Assembly (NCBI GenBank): GCA_019359275.1
Contig: JAHHHP010000040.1
Coordinates: 1 to 48,369 of the forward strand
Direction: 5' to 3'
DNA: 48,369 nt
Origin: Myxacorys chilensis ATA2-1-KO14
GTDB taxonomy: Bacteria > Cyanobacteriota > Cyanobacteriia > Leptolyngbyales > Leptolyngbyaceae
Part shown: positions 26,379 to 34,228 of the stretch, one piece after another
Numbering within the stretch: position 1 is the first letter of the stretch
How the letters are laid out: each line of letters opens with the position of its first letter
Translations under genes and position numbers: made by a program
The notes under the pieces: model-generated
The model's input: only the letters and a program-made list of their open reading frames with translations
Told to the model about the DNA's origin: nothing
Database searches by the model: none

Positions 26379-27899
26379 CTAGCGCTTTTGGCACGAGTCA
26401 CACTGTCCACAGTGGAACGCTTTGGCTTCTGTCTCAAACCCAAAGGCAGAAAGCAGAAATTGCCAGCGGCAACCTTTTGTCGTGAGATAGTTTCGCATGG
26501 GTTGTGCAGAGTTTAAGGTTGCGTTGTGCTTCGTATTTTGAGGCAGATTGATTTTGTAATGGAAGGGGTCGCTCCAGGTGAGGTTGCCGCTACTGTGCAG
26601 CAGAGACAGCGCGATCGCACCCTCTTTAAACTGTTTGGAAACATCTGCTACTGATCCCTCAGTTGGAATTTTTTGAGCTAATTGTTGAGCCGATTGAATC
26701 TGCGATCGCGCTTGACGCTGAAAGAAGTCCCAACGCTGTTTGTCGTCTGGATCGAGCCAATTGCTGGCCAGGGTCAGCGCGATCGCCCGCTTGCCATCTC
26801 GTCCAGCTCGCCCAATTTCCTGCACATATTCACTGAGCAACAACGGCGCGTGATAATGCACAATCCATCGCAAGTCGGACTTGTCGATTCCCATTCCAAA
26901 GGCGTTTGTACAGACTACAAACTGCAATTTGCCACTTAGCCAGTCGTGTTCAATTTGGCGGCGATTCGCATCAGGGGCGCAAGTTTTGGAGGGAGCGATC
27001 CAAGGGAGCTTGGCAGAGCCAATCGCTCCAAGTCCAGCATGGTAGGCAGCCGTCCGGTAGCCTTGCTGCTGCAATTGAGCGGCTAGGGCTTCGCTGTCGC
27101 TCCGTGTCCGAACGTAGACTAATCCGGGTTGCTGACCTTGGGCTTGGATGAACTGAAACAAGCGCTGGCGGCGTCCTTTTGGGGTTGAAACTGACTGGAC
27201 GTTGAGCGATAGATTAGCGCGGTAGGGACTGAGGCGGAACAGATTAGGGGCGTCGAGGTGGAGGACTCGTTGAATTGTTTGTTGCGTGATCGGATCGGCG
27301 GTGGCGGTAAAGGCTGCGATCGCAATGTGAGTTCCGGGCGGTTTGTGTTGTAGCAGGGCAGGACGAACAGCTCCTAATCGGTAGTAGGCAGGGCGAAAGG
27401 TTTCTCCCCACTGGGCAAGGCAATGCGCCTCGTCTAAAATTAAGCCGTTGATTTTGAGGTCAGGGGCACAGAGCCGCTGCCACACAGAAGCGCTCAACAA
27501 TGTTTCAGGAGATAAATACAGCAGGCGTAGTTGCTGCGTTTCTAGTGCCCACAACACCTTCTTGCGGTCTGCGTTTGGCATCTCGCTATGCAGAAGTGCG
27601 GCGGGCAAGCGTCGCCGTTTCAGGTCTTGAACCTGATTTTCCATCAATGCAACGAGGGGCGAGACGATTAGAGTGAGGCCCGATTGCATCAGTGCTGGAA
27701 GTTGGAAGCAAATTGATTTGCCGCCCCCCGTTGGCAGAATGATTAGGGCATCTTGTCCGGTCAACAGCGTTTGAATGATTTCGCCCTGCGGGAATCGGAA
27801 GTCGGAGTAGCCCCAAATCTGTTGAAGGAGCAATTTCATCGAAGCTTGTATCTTTGATGCTAGTCGCGGCTGAGCGAGCGGGGGCTGAGAAGAATCCAT
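26379..27899 (-). CDS. RecQ-type ATP-dependent DNA helicase
   Basis: The 506-residue product has the superfamily 2 motifs in order: FRFPQGEIIQ (RecQ motif 0), ILPTGGGKSICFQLP (Walker A), LILDEAHCLAQWG (DEAH box), AAFTATAD, VYVRTRSDSEALA and VQEIGRAGRDGK (motif VI, arginine finger). The C-terminal zinc site appears as GCRWQFLLSAFGF then CGQCDSCQK. No HRDC domain follows, so it is a short RecQ. It unwinds DNA forks and joints in repair. Its start ATG lacks a clear ribosome site. Confidence 0.93.
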   Translation of the reverse strand: MDSSQPPLAQPRLASKIQASMKLLLQQIWGYSDFRFPQGEIIQTLLTGQDALIILPTGGGKSICFQLPALMQSGLTLIVSPLVALMENQVQDLKRRRLPAALLHSEMPNADRKKVLWALETQQLRLLYLSPETLLSASVWQRLCAPDLKINGLILDEAHCLAQWGETFRPAYYRLGAVRPALLQHKPPGTHIAIAAFTATADPITQQTIQRVLHLDAPNLFRLSPYRANLSLNVQSVSTPKGRRQRLFQFIQAQGQQPGLVYVRTRSDSEALAAQLQQQGYRTAAYHAGLGAIGSAKLPWIAPSKTCAPDANRRQIEHDWLSGKLQFVVCTNAFGMGIDKSDLRWIVHYHAPLLLSEYVQEIGRAGRDGKRAIALTLASNWLDPDDKQRWDFFQRQARSQIQSAQQLAQKIPTEGSVADVSKQFKEGAIALSLLHSSGNLTWSDPFHYKINLPQNTKHNATLNSAQPMRNYLTTKGCRWQFLLSAFGFETEAKAFHCGQCDSCQKR

Positions 27900-28181
27900 G
27901 CTTGGGAGAAAATACGCTTTCTGTAGAATACCCGGACAGAGGCTTGGCGCTGAGTTTGAGTTAAAATTTTGCCTCAGTTTCTATGACAGATTGGGCTTTT
28001 TAGATACAGCGCGAGGATTCGTGTCAAATTCTCTTCAGGGCAGGATGGAATCGACGCGATCGCGCCTCTGGTGAGATTCCAGTCTCAGCAAACTCTTTCG
28101 CAATTAGCCTGTAGCTGAAGCCTTTGCAAATTAATCTGCAATGAGGAAGGGGCGGAAGAGGTGAATGGCTCCTTTTTTGAC

Positions 28182-28475
28182 ACCTTTGAGGTAAAAAGCC
28201 CGAAGTTTCAAGCTCTGAAGGCGAAACATGGAGTTCTGAGCCTGGAGTTCCGAGCAAAAAGCCTGAAGTTCCGGGTTCCGAAGGCGAAAGACCGGGTTCT
28301 GAGCTTGAAGTTCCGAGTAAAAAGCTTGGAGTTTCAAGCTCTGAAGGCGAAACATGGAGTTCTGAGCCTGGAGTTCCGAGTAAAAAGCCTGAAGTCTCGC
28401 GTTCTGGACGTGGAACATCGAGTTCCGAGCTTCATCTTTCGAGTAAGGAACCTGAAACTTGGGGATCTGAGGTCA
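28182..28475. repeat. 21-bp degenerate tandem repeat, 14 units
   Basis: Fourteen units of 21 bp run without gaps from 28182 to 28475. Typical units are GAGTTCCGAGYAAAAAGCCTG and AAACATGGAGTTCTGAGCCT(G). Three unit types alternate, and a six-unit block recurs almost unchanged (28204 versus 28330, 126 bp apart). Because 21 is a multiple of 3, both strands remain open and encode heptads. On minus these are of the type LQAFYSE LQAQNSM FRLQSLK. No ribosome site or gene context supports expression, so I list it as a minisatellite. Confidence 0.85.
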
Positions 28476-28606
28476 AAGCTTTTAGATTGGCACTGAAGCT
28501 TTGCAATTGATTCGCCAAGCTTCAAAACATTGAACTGTTTAACGAGCAATGTTAGGAAGAATCTCATAAAGCGTTACAAGATCTTTGAGGATGCGATCGC
28601 GACAAC

Positions 28607-28912
28607 ATGAGTAAAAACTGCCTAAGACATGCCAAAGGTTTTAATTTCTACAACAATACAGAGTATGAAAAGCCCAATGCCCTGTTAGTCTGTTTTGAGC
28701 AAGAGAAAAACCGGCGCAAACAACTCGTAATATCATCCTCTACGCCGAAACCAACACATTGAATGATTCTCTGAACGTCACTGTGAACATTAAGGACAAT
28801 CTGTTTTTTGGAACGTCCCCAACACGGGACAATGCGCTAATCTTTGACCCAACATTTGGACAATGGGGGACTCAATTAAAGAAATTTACCACCCCGATCG
28901 CGAGCTTCTGAA
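28607..28912 (+). pseudogene. Possible decayed ORF, unrecognised
   Basis: ATG 28607 opens 51 codons ending at TGA 28760. An overlapping frame (open from 28699) reads RNIILYAETNTLNDSLNVTV and on to DNALIFDPTFGQWGTQLKKF, ending with TGA at about 28910. The second stretch has protein-like composition but no start. The pair may be one frameshifted remnant. I recognise no family, and chance is a real alternative. From 28476 to 29084 nothing else is visible. Confidence 0.25.
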
Positions 28913-29084
28913 CCGTTTACCTGCCAATTCAGGAGCCATTATCTCGGATTAAAATTGGCAGCGAAATTGAAAAGTAGGAAAGCGAGTATTTACGCTAAGC
29001 TGTATTGCTGATAGGACTTACGCAATACCCGAAAGCTTTGTGCCAATCCTGGCTAACCAGGAAATTATCCCCCTTTTTCTTCTT

Positions 29085-30437
29085 ATGCCCAACGTCTTTG
29101 AGCTTCGCCATCACAACCGGATCTTCCAATTTCTTCTTGTTGGTCTACTCACCGCTAGTGGCTGCACCGATCGCAACCCGACCGCCGCAACCGTTAATCC
29201 TGCTGCTGAGAGCGCTGCTAATAAAACCGTCGTGCCTCCCGTCGCGCAAAGTCCGCTTGCCGTTGCGATCGGGACACCCGACCCTCAAACCTCGGAGACC
29301 GTCAAGCAATACTTGAGCAAGTTAGCGGCTCAGGGCTATTCGGAACAAGATCAGGGCGTCTGGATACAATCGGGCAGCACCTTACTGGCAAATCACCAAG
29401 GTACAACTCCACTCTCAGCCGCGTCTCTCACAAAAGTCGCGACCTCGCTCGCAGCACTGCAAACCTTTGGGGTTGATCATCGGTTTGAAACGCTAATTGG
29501 CACAAACGGCAGCGTTGAGAATGGCATTGTCAAAGGTGATCTGATTGTCGTTGGTAATAACGACCCATTTTTCGTGTGGGAAGAAGCGATCGCAGTTGGC
29601 AATCTTCTGAACCAAATGCAGATCAAGCAAGTGACCGGAAAGCTAATCGTCGTCGGTCGCTTCTTTATGAACTTCGAGGTTGATCCGGCTCAATCGGGGG
29701 CATTGCTGAAGCAAAGCTTAGACTCTAGAACGTGGTCAGGAGAAGTCGCAGAGCAATATCGAACCCTGCCTGCTGGAACGGCAAAACCTACGGTTGCGAT
29801 CGCAGGTGGCGTTCAAGCGGCATCGGCTCCTCCAGATACCTTCAGACCTCTGCTAAAGCACCAGTCCCTACCGCTTGCAGAACTGCTTAAGAAAATGAAT
29901 CGCTACAGCAATAACCTAATGGCGGAGATCATTGCAAGTTCGGTCGGGGGCGCAAAAGTAGTATCGTATAAAGCTGCCCAAGCCGCTGGTGTTCCTCAAG
30001 CCGAAATTACATTGGTCAACGGCTCAGGCTTAGCTGTCGAAAACCGGATTTCTCCTCGTGCAGTCTGCTCCATGTTTCTAGCAATTGAGCGGTATCTTGA
30101 GCCAAAGAAGATGACGATCGCAGATATTTTTGCGGTAGTCGGACAAGACACCGGAATTCTTGAAACGCGCAATCTACCCACGCAAACCGTGACAAAATCT
30201 GGCAGTTTAGACGCAGTAAGCGCTTTAGCAGGCGCATTTCCAACCCGTCAAAAAGGCGTCGTTTGGTTTGTGGTGATGAACGGCGGAGGCTCAAATTTAG
30301 ATGGCTTCCGCGCCGGACAAGAAACGCTGCTGCGATCGCTCGTTGGACAGTGGGGAACGGCTCAAGCGGCTCCCTCTGAACTAGTGGCGAATCGCGATCG
30401 CAGCACCCTGACCTCCATCACCGAACGGGTGAATTAG
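29085..30437 (+). CDS. dacB: D-alanyl-D-alanine carboxypeptidase/endopeptidase, PBP4 (S13) type
   Basis: From ATG 29085 the product has 450 residues. A GTG at 29040 would add 15 residues that do not resemble a signal. The N-terminus has a hydrophobic stretch ending LTASGC, a likely lipoprotein signal with the Cys at about residue 28. The penicillin-binding motifs are present: SLTK in LSAASLTKVATSL (nucleophile Ser), SNN in RYSNNLMAEI and KSG in TVTKSGSLDAVS. The enzyme trims or cuts peptidoglycan cross-links in the periplasm. It is somewhat shorter than E. coli PBP4. Confidence 0.87.
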   Translation: MPNVFELRHHNRIFQFLLVGLLTASGCTDRNPTAATVNPAAESAANKTVVPPVAQSPLAVAIGTPDPQTSETVKQYLSKLAAQGYSEQDQGVWIQSGSTLLANHQGTTPLSAASLTKVATSLAALQTFGVDHRFETLIGTNGSVENGIVKGDLIVVGNNDPFFVWEEAIAVGNLLNQMQIKQVTGKLIVVGRFFMNFEVDPAQSGALLKQSLDSRTWSGEVAEQYRTLPAGTAKPTVAIAGGVQAASAPPDTFRPLLKHQSLPLAELLKKMNRYSNNLMAEIIASSVGGAKVVSYKAAQAAGVPQAEITLVNGSGLAVENRISPRAVCSMFLAIERYLEPKKMTIADIFAVVGQDTGILETRNLPTQTVTKSGSLDAVSALAGAFPTRQKGVVWFVVMNGGGSNLDGFRAGQETLLRSLVGQWGTAQAAPSELVANRDRSTLTSITERVN

Positions 30438-30479
30438 CAACCAATTGGCTGATGATCTAGTAACTAAGCTGGTGAAGTA

Positions 30480-30501
30480 GAGCATCGCAACACCGATGCT
30501 C
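30480..30501. terminator. Hairpin between convergent genes
   Basis: GAGCATCG, loop CAACAC, CGATGCTC form an 8-bp perfect stem between the dacB-like gene (plus) and the DUF2171 gene (minus). The trailing bases AAAACCTTT are not a classical T tract. Confidence 0.45.
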
Positions 30502-30508
30502 AAAACCT

Positions 30509-30784
30509 TTAAGCGCCAGGAGATTGATCCATCAACTCTGACGTGACTTCATCAATGGTCTTGTTGAGGAAAACGGCGCTCTCATCCACTGCACGAATCC
30601 AAGAAACGGGAAACCAGGAGGGTTCGCTTTGAGGAGCACCCTGCTTACTGTGCTTTGTAAATTTGACGTACTGATCGCCTTCTAACCCATCAACATTGCC
30701 AATATGGACGTCCGATGCACCGTCTAGACCTCCCCGTCCTTCAGCATAAACAGCAAGATTCTCTTTGATCTTGGAAATATCCAT
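30509..30784 (-). CDS. DUF2171 family protein
   Basis: From ATG 30784 (GAGAGG 6 bases upstream) the product has 91 residues and begins MDISKIKENLAVYAEGRGGL. The pattern DVHIGNVDGLEGDQYVKFTK followed by SWFPVSWIRAVD matches small DUF2171 proteins, which are often stress-linked and resemble PRC-barrel-like beta folds. No catalytic site is apparent. It stands alone and convergent to dacB. Confidence 0.75.
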   Translation of the reverse strand: MDISKIKENLAVYAEGRGGLDGASDVHIGNVDGLEGDQYVKFTKHSKQGAPQSEPSWFPVSWIRAVDESAVFLNKTIDEVTSELMDQSPGA

Positions 30785-31035
30785 CACAAACCTCTCAATT
30801 CAAATAGTTCACTAAATAGGCAAACGTGCAAATTGCAGCACGATCCAAAACCATCTATTAAGGTGTGCTTAGCGTAAAGCCTAGCTCTATACAGACTGCC
30901 ACCTCAAACGTCAGTTCTAGAGAAGCTTTCAGATTACGGGTTTGGCGATCGCAAGACATCATTCTCCAGACCGAACCTTAATGCCCACCTACGACTGATG
31001 AGAAGCTCTGTGGCCAAGGGCTGAGCCTTTCACAA

Positions 31036-31253
31036 CTAGTTAACGTCAATTTGGGGTTAAGCCATCAGTGCCAAAGCCACGCTCCAACCCGCCCTCGCTT
31101 CTCGACCCGTCCCCTCTCATTTCCCTTAGCGAGGGGGTGTCGGGGGACGGCTTCCGTCTCCTGACGAGCGGGGGCGCGGGGGGAAGTCCCCCGAATTGTG
31201 GCAACGCCACCCAACCCGCTCTAATCGTCTTATCCCGAATTCACGTTAGTTAG
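31036..31253. mobile_element. MITE-like element with imperfect terminal inverted repeats
   Basis: The left end (31036-31061, CTAGTTAACGTCAATTTGGGG...) is matched in inverted form by the right end (31229-31253, read inward CTAACTAACGTGAATTCGGG...). About 20 of 26 positions agree, bounding 218 bp. The inside is GC-rich with G/C-run palindromes (31127-31195), unlike its surroundings, and has no transposase. A small open frame across it is chance. The rest of the gap 30785-31472 shows no gene. Confidence 0.6.
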
Positions 31254-31472
31254 TATTTCTGTTTAGCGCCCTTTCAGAATTCAGTGAAGAAACCAGGCCC
31301 AATACAAATTTGATCTGCATTGACAAATATGAGGCTAACCAAAGATAAAACTAAACCATGCATCGAGCCAACATGTCATCATAATCTGATAAACCATCAG
31401 GAAAAGCTGTTGTGACCTATGAATAATGAGTCATACAGCATTTGAGACATCCGAATTTTAGGAGATGAGTGA

Positions 31473-32057
31473 ATGAAATCGATTCTAAAGCGAAACCTTC
31501 TTAGCAGCCTGTGTAGTGCAAGTCTAGGCTTTGCGGTGCTTGCCGGATGCGCCCCATCCAATCCGCCTGTTGCCGTTACCCCCGAAGCTACCCCGTCCCA
31601 ACTTCCGCCGCCTCCCCCTCAAGCGGCTATTAAAGCTGCTCCAAATAATGCGGCTCCAGATAATGCTCCAACCGTTCAAGCGCCTACTAGTGCTTCTCCA
31701 GGTTCATCTCCGACGGCCCAAGCCTCACCTAGCACTGACGGCAACCGCGATCGCGGTCAAATTACCTTCCCTGCTGGCAGTACCTCAACCAGCGTCGACG
31801 GAAATCTTGCTAGCAAAGCAATCGATCGCTATACCTTTACGGCCTCTGCTGGGCAGAATGGCACAATTTCCGTCGAGTCCCCCAACCAAACGGTTCTGCT
31901 AACGCTGATCGATCCTCAAGGCAGCCCAATTCAACGCTATCAGAGCGGTGCTTCTAGCTGGAGCGGTAAACTAAATGACAATGGAACGTACATCGTCGAT
32001 GTTGTTGCTACAGGAGACGCATCGACTTACAAGTTAAACGTTTCTATTCAACCGTAG
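31473..32057 (+). CDS. Lipoprotein with Pro/Ala-rich linker and PPC-like beta domain
   Basis: The 194-residue product has a lipoprotein signal ending VLAGC (Cys at about 26). A linker rich in Pro and Ala (27-90) precedes a C-terminal beta domain (ITFPAGSTSTSVDG...YTFTASAGQNGTISVESP...GTYIVDVVAT). The latter looks like a bacterial pre-peptidase C-terminal (PPC) domain, a carbohydrate-binding-like or secretion-associated fold. No enzymatic part is attached. AGGAG lies 10 bases upstream of ATG. The role is unknown. Confidence 0.75.
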   Translation: MKSILKRNLLSSLCSASLGFAVLAGCAPSNPPVAVTPEATPSQLPPPPPQAAIKAAPNNAAPDNAPTVQAPTSASPGSSPTAQASPSTDGNRDRGQITFPAGSTSTSVDGNLASKAIDRYTFTASAGQNGTISVESPNQTVLLTLIDPQGSPIQRYQSGASSWSGKLNDNGTYIVDVVATGDASTYKLNVSIQP

Positions 32058-32306
32058 CTCAGTACTGGTTGGATCTTCTGTATGAATGTGTTAGCAATCG
32101 GATTAGAGCGTTAGAACTCATGCAGAAGATCTATATCGCTACTGCCAAAAATTGCATAAAAACATTGCTTTGGTACGAAACCGTATTTATTTTAGTGAAG
32201 GATTCATTCTTAGGCAAGATGCCCATCCCATCCCAAAGGCGTAGTGTTAAGTGTAGTTTGTTAAATTTGATAGTTAAATTTTCACTACAAAATTTGGAGA
32301 TAGAAC

Positions 32307-33371
32307 ATGCGGATTGCCCAAATTGCTCCTCTATGGGAAAGCGTTCCACCCCCCGCGTATGGTGGAATTGAGCTTGTTGTTAGCTTGCTGACCGATGAAT
32401 TGGTGCGGCGTGGGCATGATGTAACCCTCTTTGCATCGGGCGACTCACAAACCTTAGCTCAGCTAGAATCTGTGCATCCTCATGCGCTGCGGCTTGATCC
32501 CAGCGTTAACGAGCATCCTATTTATGAGATGTTGCAGTTGGGACGGCTCTACGATCGCGCTCAACAGTTTGATTTGATTCATTCTCATATTGGATGTGCA
32601 GCTTTGCCAATGGCGAAGTTGGTTAAGACGCCAACTGTTCACACTCTCCATGGAGTGTTCACACCTGATAACGAAAAGCTCTTTACCCATGCGCGTCAGC
32701 AGCCCTACGTTAGTATTTCCGATACACAACGAGAGCCACGTTTAAACCTGAACTATGTCTCGACGGTATATAACGGGATTGATTTAGCCTCTCACGAGTT
32801 CTATGCTGAGCCTTCTGATCCGCCTTATCTCGCCTTTTTAGGCCGCATTTCTCCAGAAAAAGGAACTCATTTGGCGATTGAGATCGCTCAGCGATCGGGA
32901 TGGCACCTGAAGATGGCGGGTAAAGTGGATCGAGTCGATGTCGATTACTTTGAAGAGGCAATTCGCCCGCACATCGACGGCAAGCAAATTGAGTATGTAG
33001 GAGAGGCAAATCACGTCCAGAAGAACGCCTTACTGGGGAACGCCGTAGCTACTCTCTTTCCGATCACTTGGCGCGAACCGTTTGGATTAGTGATGGTGGA
33101 ATCTATGGCTGCCGGAACACCAGTGATTGCGCTGCGACGAGGATCGGCACCCGAACTAATCAAACACGGCGAAACAGGATTTTTGTGTGACAGCGTGGAT
33201 GAGTGCGTTGCCGCTCTTGACAAGATTGATTCGATTCGTCGCAGAGCTTGTCGATCGAACGTCAACCAAAAGTTTGGTGTCAAGCAAATGGTAGATGGGT
33301 ATGAAGCAGTCTATCGGGAAGCTCTGTCGAAGCGGTTTGCGACAAACGGTCGGTTAGTGAGCGCAATCTAG
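32307..33371 (+). CDS. Glycosyltransferase family 4
   Basis: The 354-residue GT-B enzyme begins MRIAQIAPLWESVPPPAYGG, with the usual glycine loop (YGGIE) for acceptor and donor contact. The C-terminal half has LAFLGRISPEKGTHLAIEIA (sugar-nucleotide region) and the EX7E motif EPFGLVMVESMAAGTPVIAL. It transfers a sugar from an activated donor; the acceptor is unknown. TTTGGAG lies upstream of the ATG. Similar stand-alone genes serve polysaccharide or glycolipid synthesis. Confidence 0.92.
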   Translation: MRIAQIAPLWESVPPPAYGGIELVVSLLTDELVRRGHDVTLFASGDSQTLAQLESVHPHALRLDPSVNEHPIYEMLQLGRLYDRAQQFDLIHSHIGCAALPMAKLVKTPTVHTLHGVFTPDNEKLFTHARQQPYVSISDTQREPRLNLNYVSTVYNGIDLASHEFYAEPSDPPYLAFLGRISPEKGTHLAIEIAQRSGWHLKMAGKVDRVDVDYFEEAIRPHIDGKQIEYVGEANHVQKNALLGNAVATLFPITWREPFGLVMVESMAAGTPVIALRRGSAPELIKHGETGFLCDSVDECVAALDKIDSIRRRACRSNVNQKFGVKQMVDGYEAVYREALSKRFATNGRLVSAI

Positions 33372-33441
33372 CGACAGACTGCATCGTTTCTAGAATCGAC
33401 GACTACACTAAAACACGGTGTGTCGTTGAGAGATAGAACCT

Positions 33442-34023
33442 GTGGAAGATACTTCAGCTAAAAGTGGGTCTGCTTGGGCAGAGTTTGCAATTATCGGAGT
33501 GCCGCAACTGTTTAGCGCGATCGCGGGCAAGGTGACGCGCTACAACATTGCTGGGCTGAGTAAAATCGCCAGTAACCGCTTTGGGGATGAGGCACTGATC
33601 CTCAACGCTCCAACGGGAGAAGTCTTGGTTCAGCAGGCGGGACGGTTCATCATCTGCGGCTCTACCTATGTTCAGGGCGCGGTACAAGCTAGCAATCCGA
33701 ATGCCACGATTGATGTAATGGGAGCACTAATCATTCGCATTCCACCGAATCCAATTCCTAATCCAGGCATTCGGACTCACGAACTCCGGCTAGGGCAAAA
33801 TGTCGTTGCGTTATCTCAAGACGGGAATATGCAAGACTCAGGGTTTAGCTTTTCGGGCTGTACAACGCTGATGCTGCCCGCCGGAGCAAAGATCAGCTTG
33901 CGAGTGGGAATTTTTGCTGACAATTTGACCAAAGGGCAATTTTTGAAATGGCAGACGCGAGCAGATTCCGCCGTAGGTGGAGCAAATCTCTCAATTCATG
34001 AGATTCCGGGTGGCATAGAGTAA
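33442..34023 (+). CDS. Unrecognised conserved-looking protein
   Basis: The 193-residue product starts at GTG 33442, since the first in-frame ATG would cut away the first half. It has no signal peptide or membrane segment. It is rich in Gly, Ile and beta-prone stretches (LILNAPTGEVLVQQAGRFII, TIDVMGALIIRIPPNPIP, TTLMLPAGAKISLRVGI). I do not know its family. A 9-bp hairpin follows at 34059-34081, so it ends its transcription unit. Confidence 0.6.
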   Translation: MEDTSAKSGSAWAEFAIIGVPQLFSAIAGKVTRYNIAGLSKIASNRFGDEALILNAPTGEVLVQQAGRFIICGSTYVQGAVQASNPNATIDVMGALIIRIPPNPIPNPGIRTHELRLGQNVVALSQDGNMQDSGFSFSGCTTLMLPAGAKISLRVGIFADNLTKGQFLKWQTRADSAVGGANLSIHEIPGGIE

Positions 34024-34058
34024 TGTGCTTTAGAGTTTGCCTTAGAAAAGGTGAAATC

Positions 34059-34081
34059 AGAGGGAGCCCCTTGCTCCCTCT
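34059..34081 (+). terminator. Hairpin after the 33442 gene
   Basis: AGAGGGAGC, loop CCCTT, GCTCCCTCT is a perfect 9-bp stem 36 bases after the stop codon. It has no T run after it, so it may be a weak terminator or an RNA end-protecting fold. Confidence 0.5.
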
Positions 34082-34228
34082 TGAGGAGGACTGATCAGCA
34101 CTTCAGATGCTTACAATGGAGCTAATGCTTGTCGCAACTTGAACTCACATCCGTATTGGCGTTAATAATACATTTAGCGTTAGTAATACAATAGATGAGA
34201 GAAGCAACACTGAATCTTGTACTTTGAC

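Noticed and set aside
28182..28475. CRISPR array
   Set aside because: The units are contiguous 21-bp repeats without unique spacers and no cas genes are present.
28161..28496. Plus-strand 111-residue and minus-strand 95-residue frames in the 21-bp repeat
   Set aside because: Both frames stay open only because 21 is a multiple of 3; there is no ribosome site and both strands are equally open.
31068..31253. 61-residue frame in the MITE-like element
   Set aside because: It lies entirely in GC-rich repeat DNA with no start signal and low-complexity sequence.
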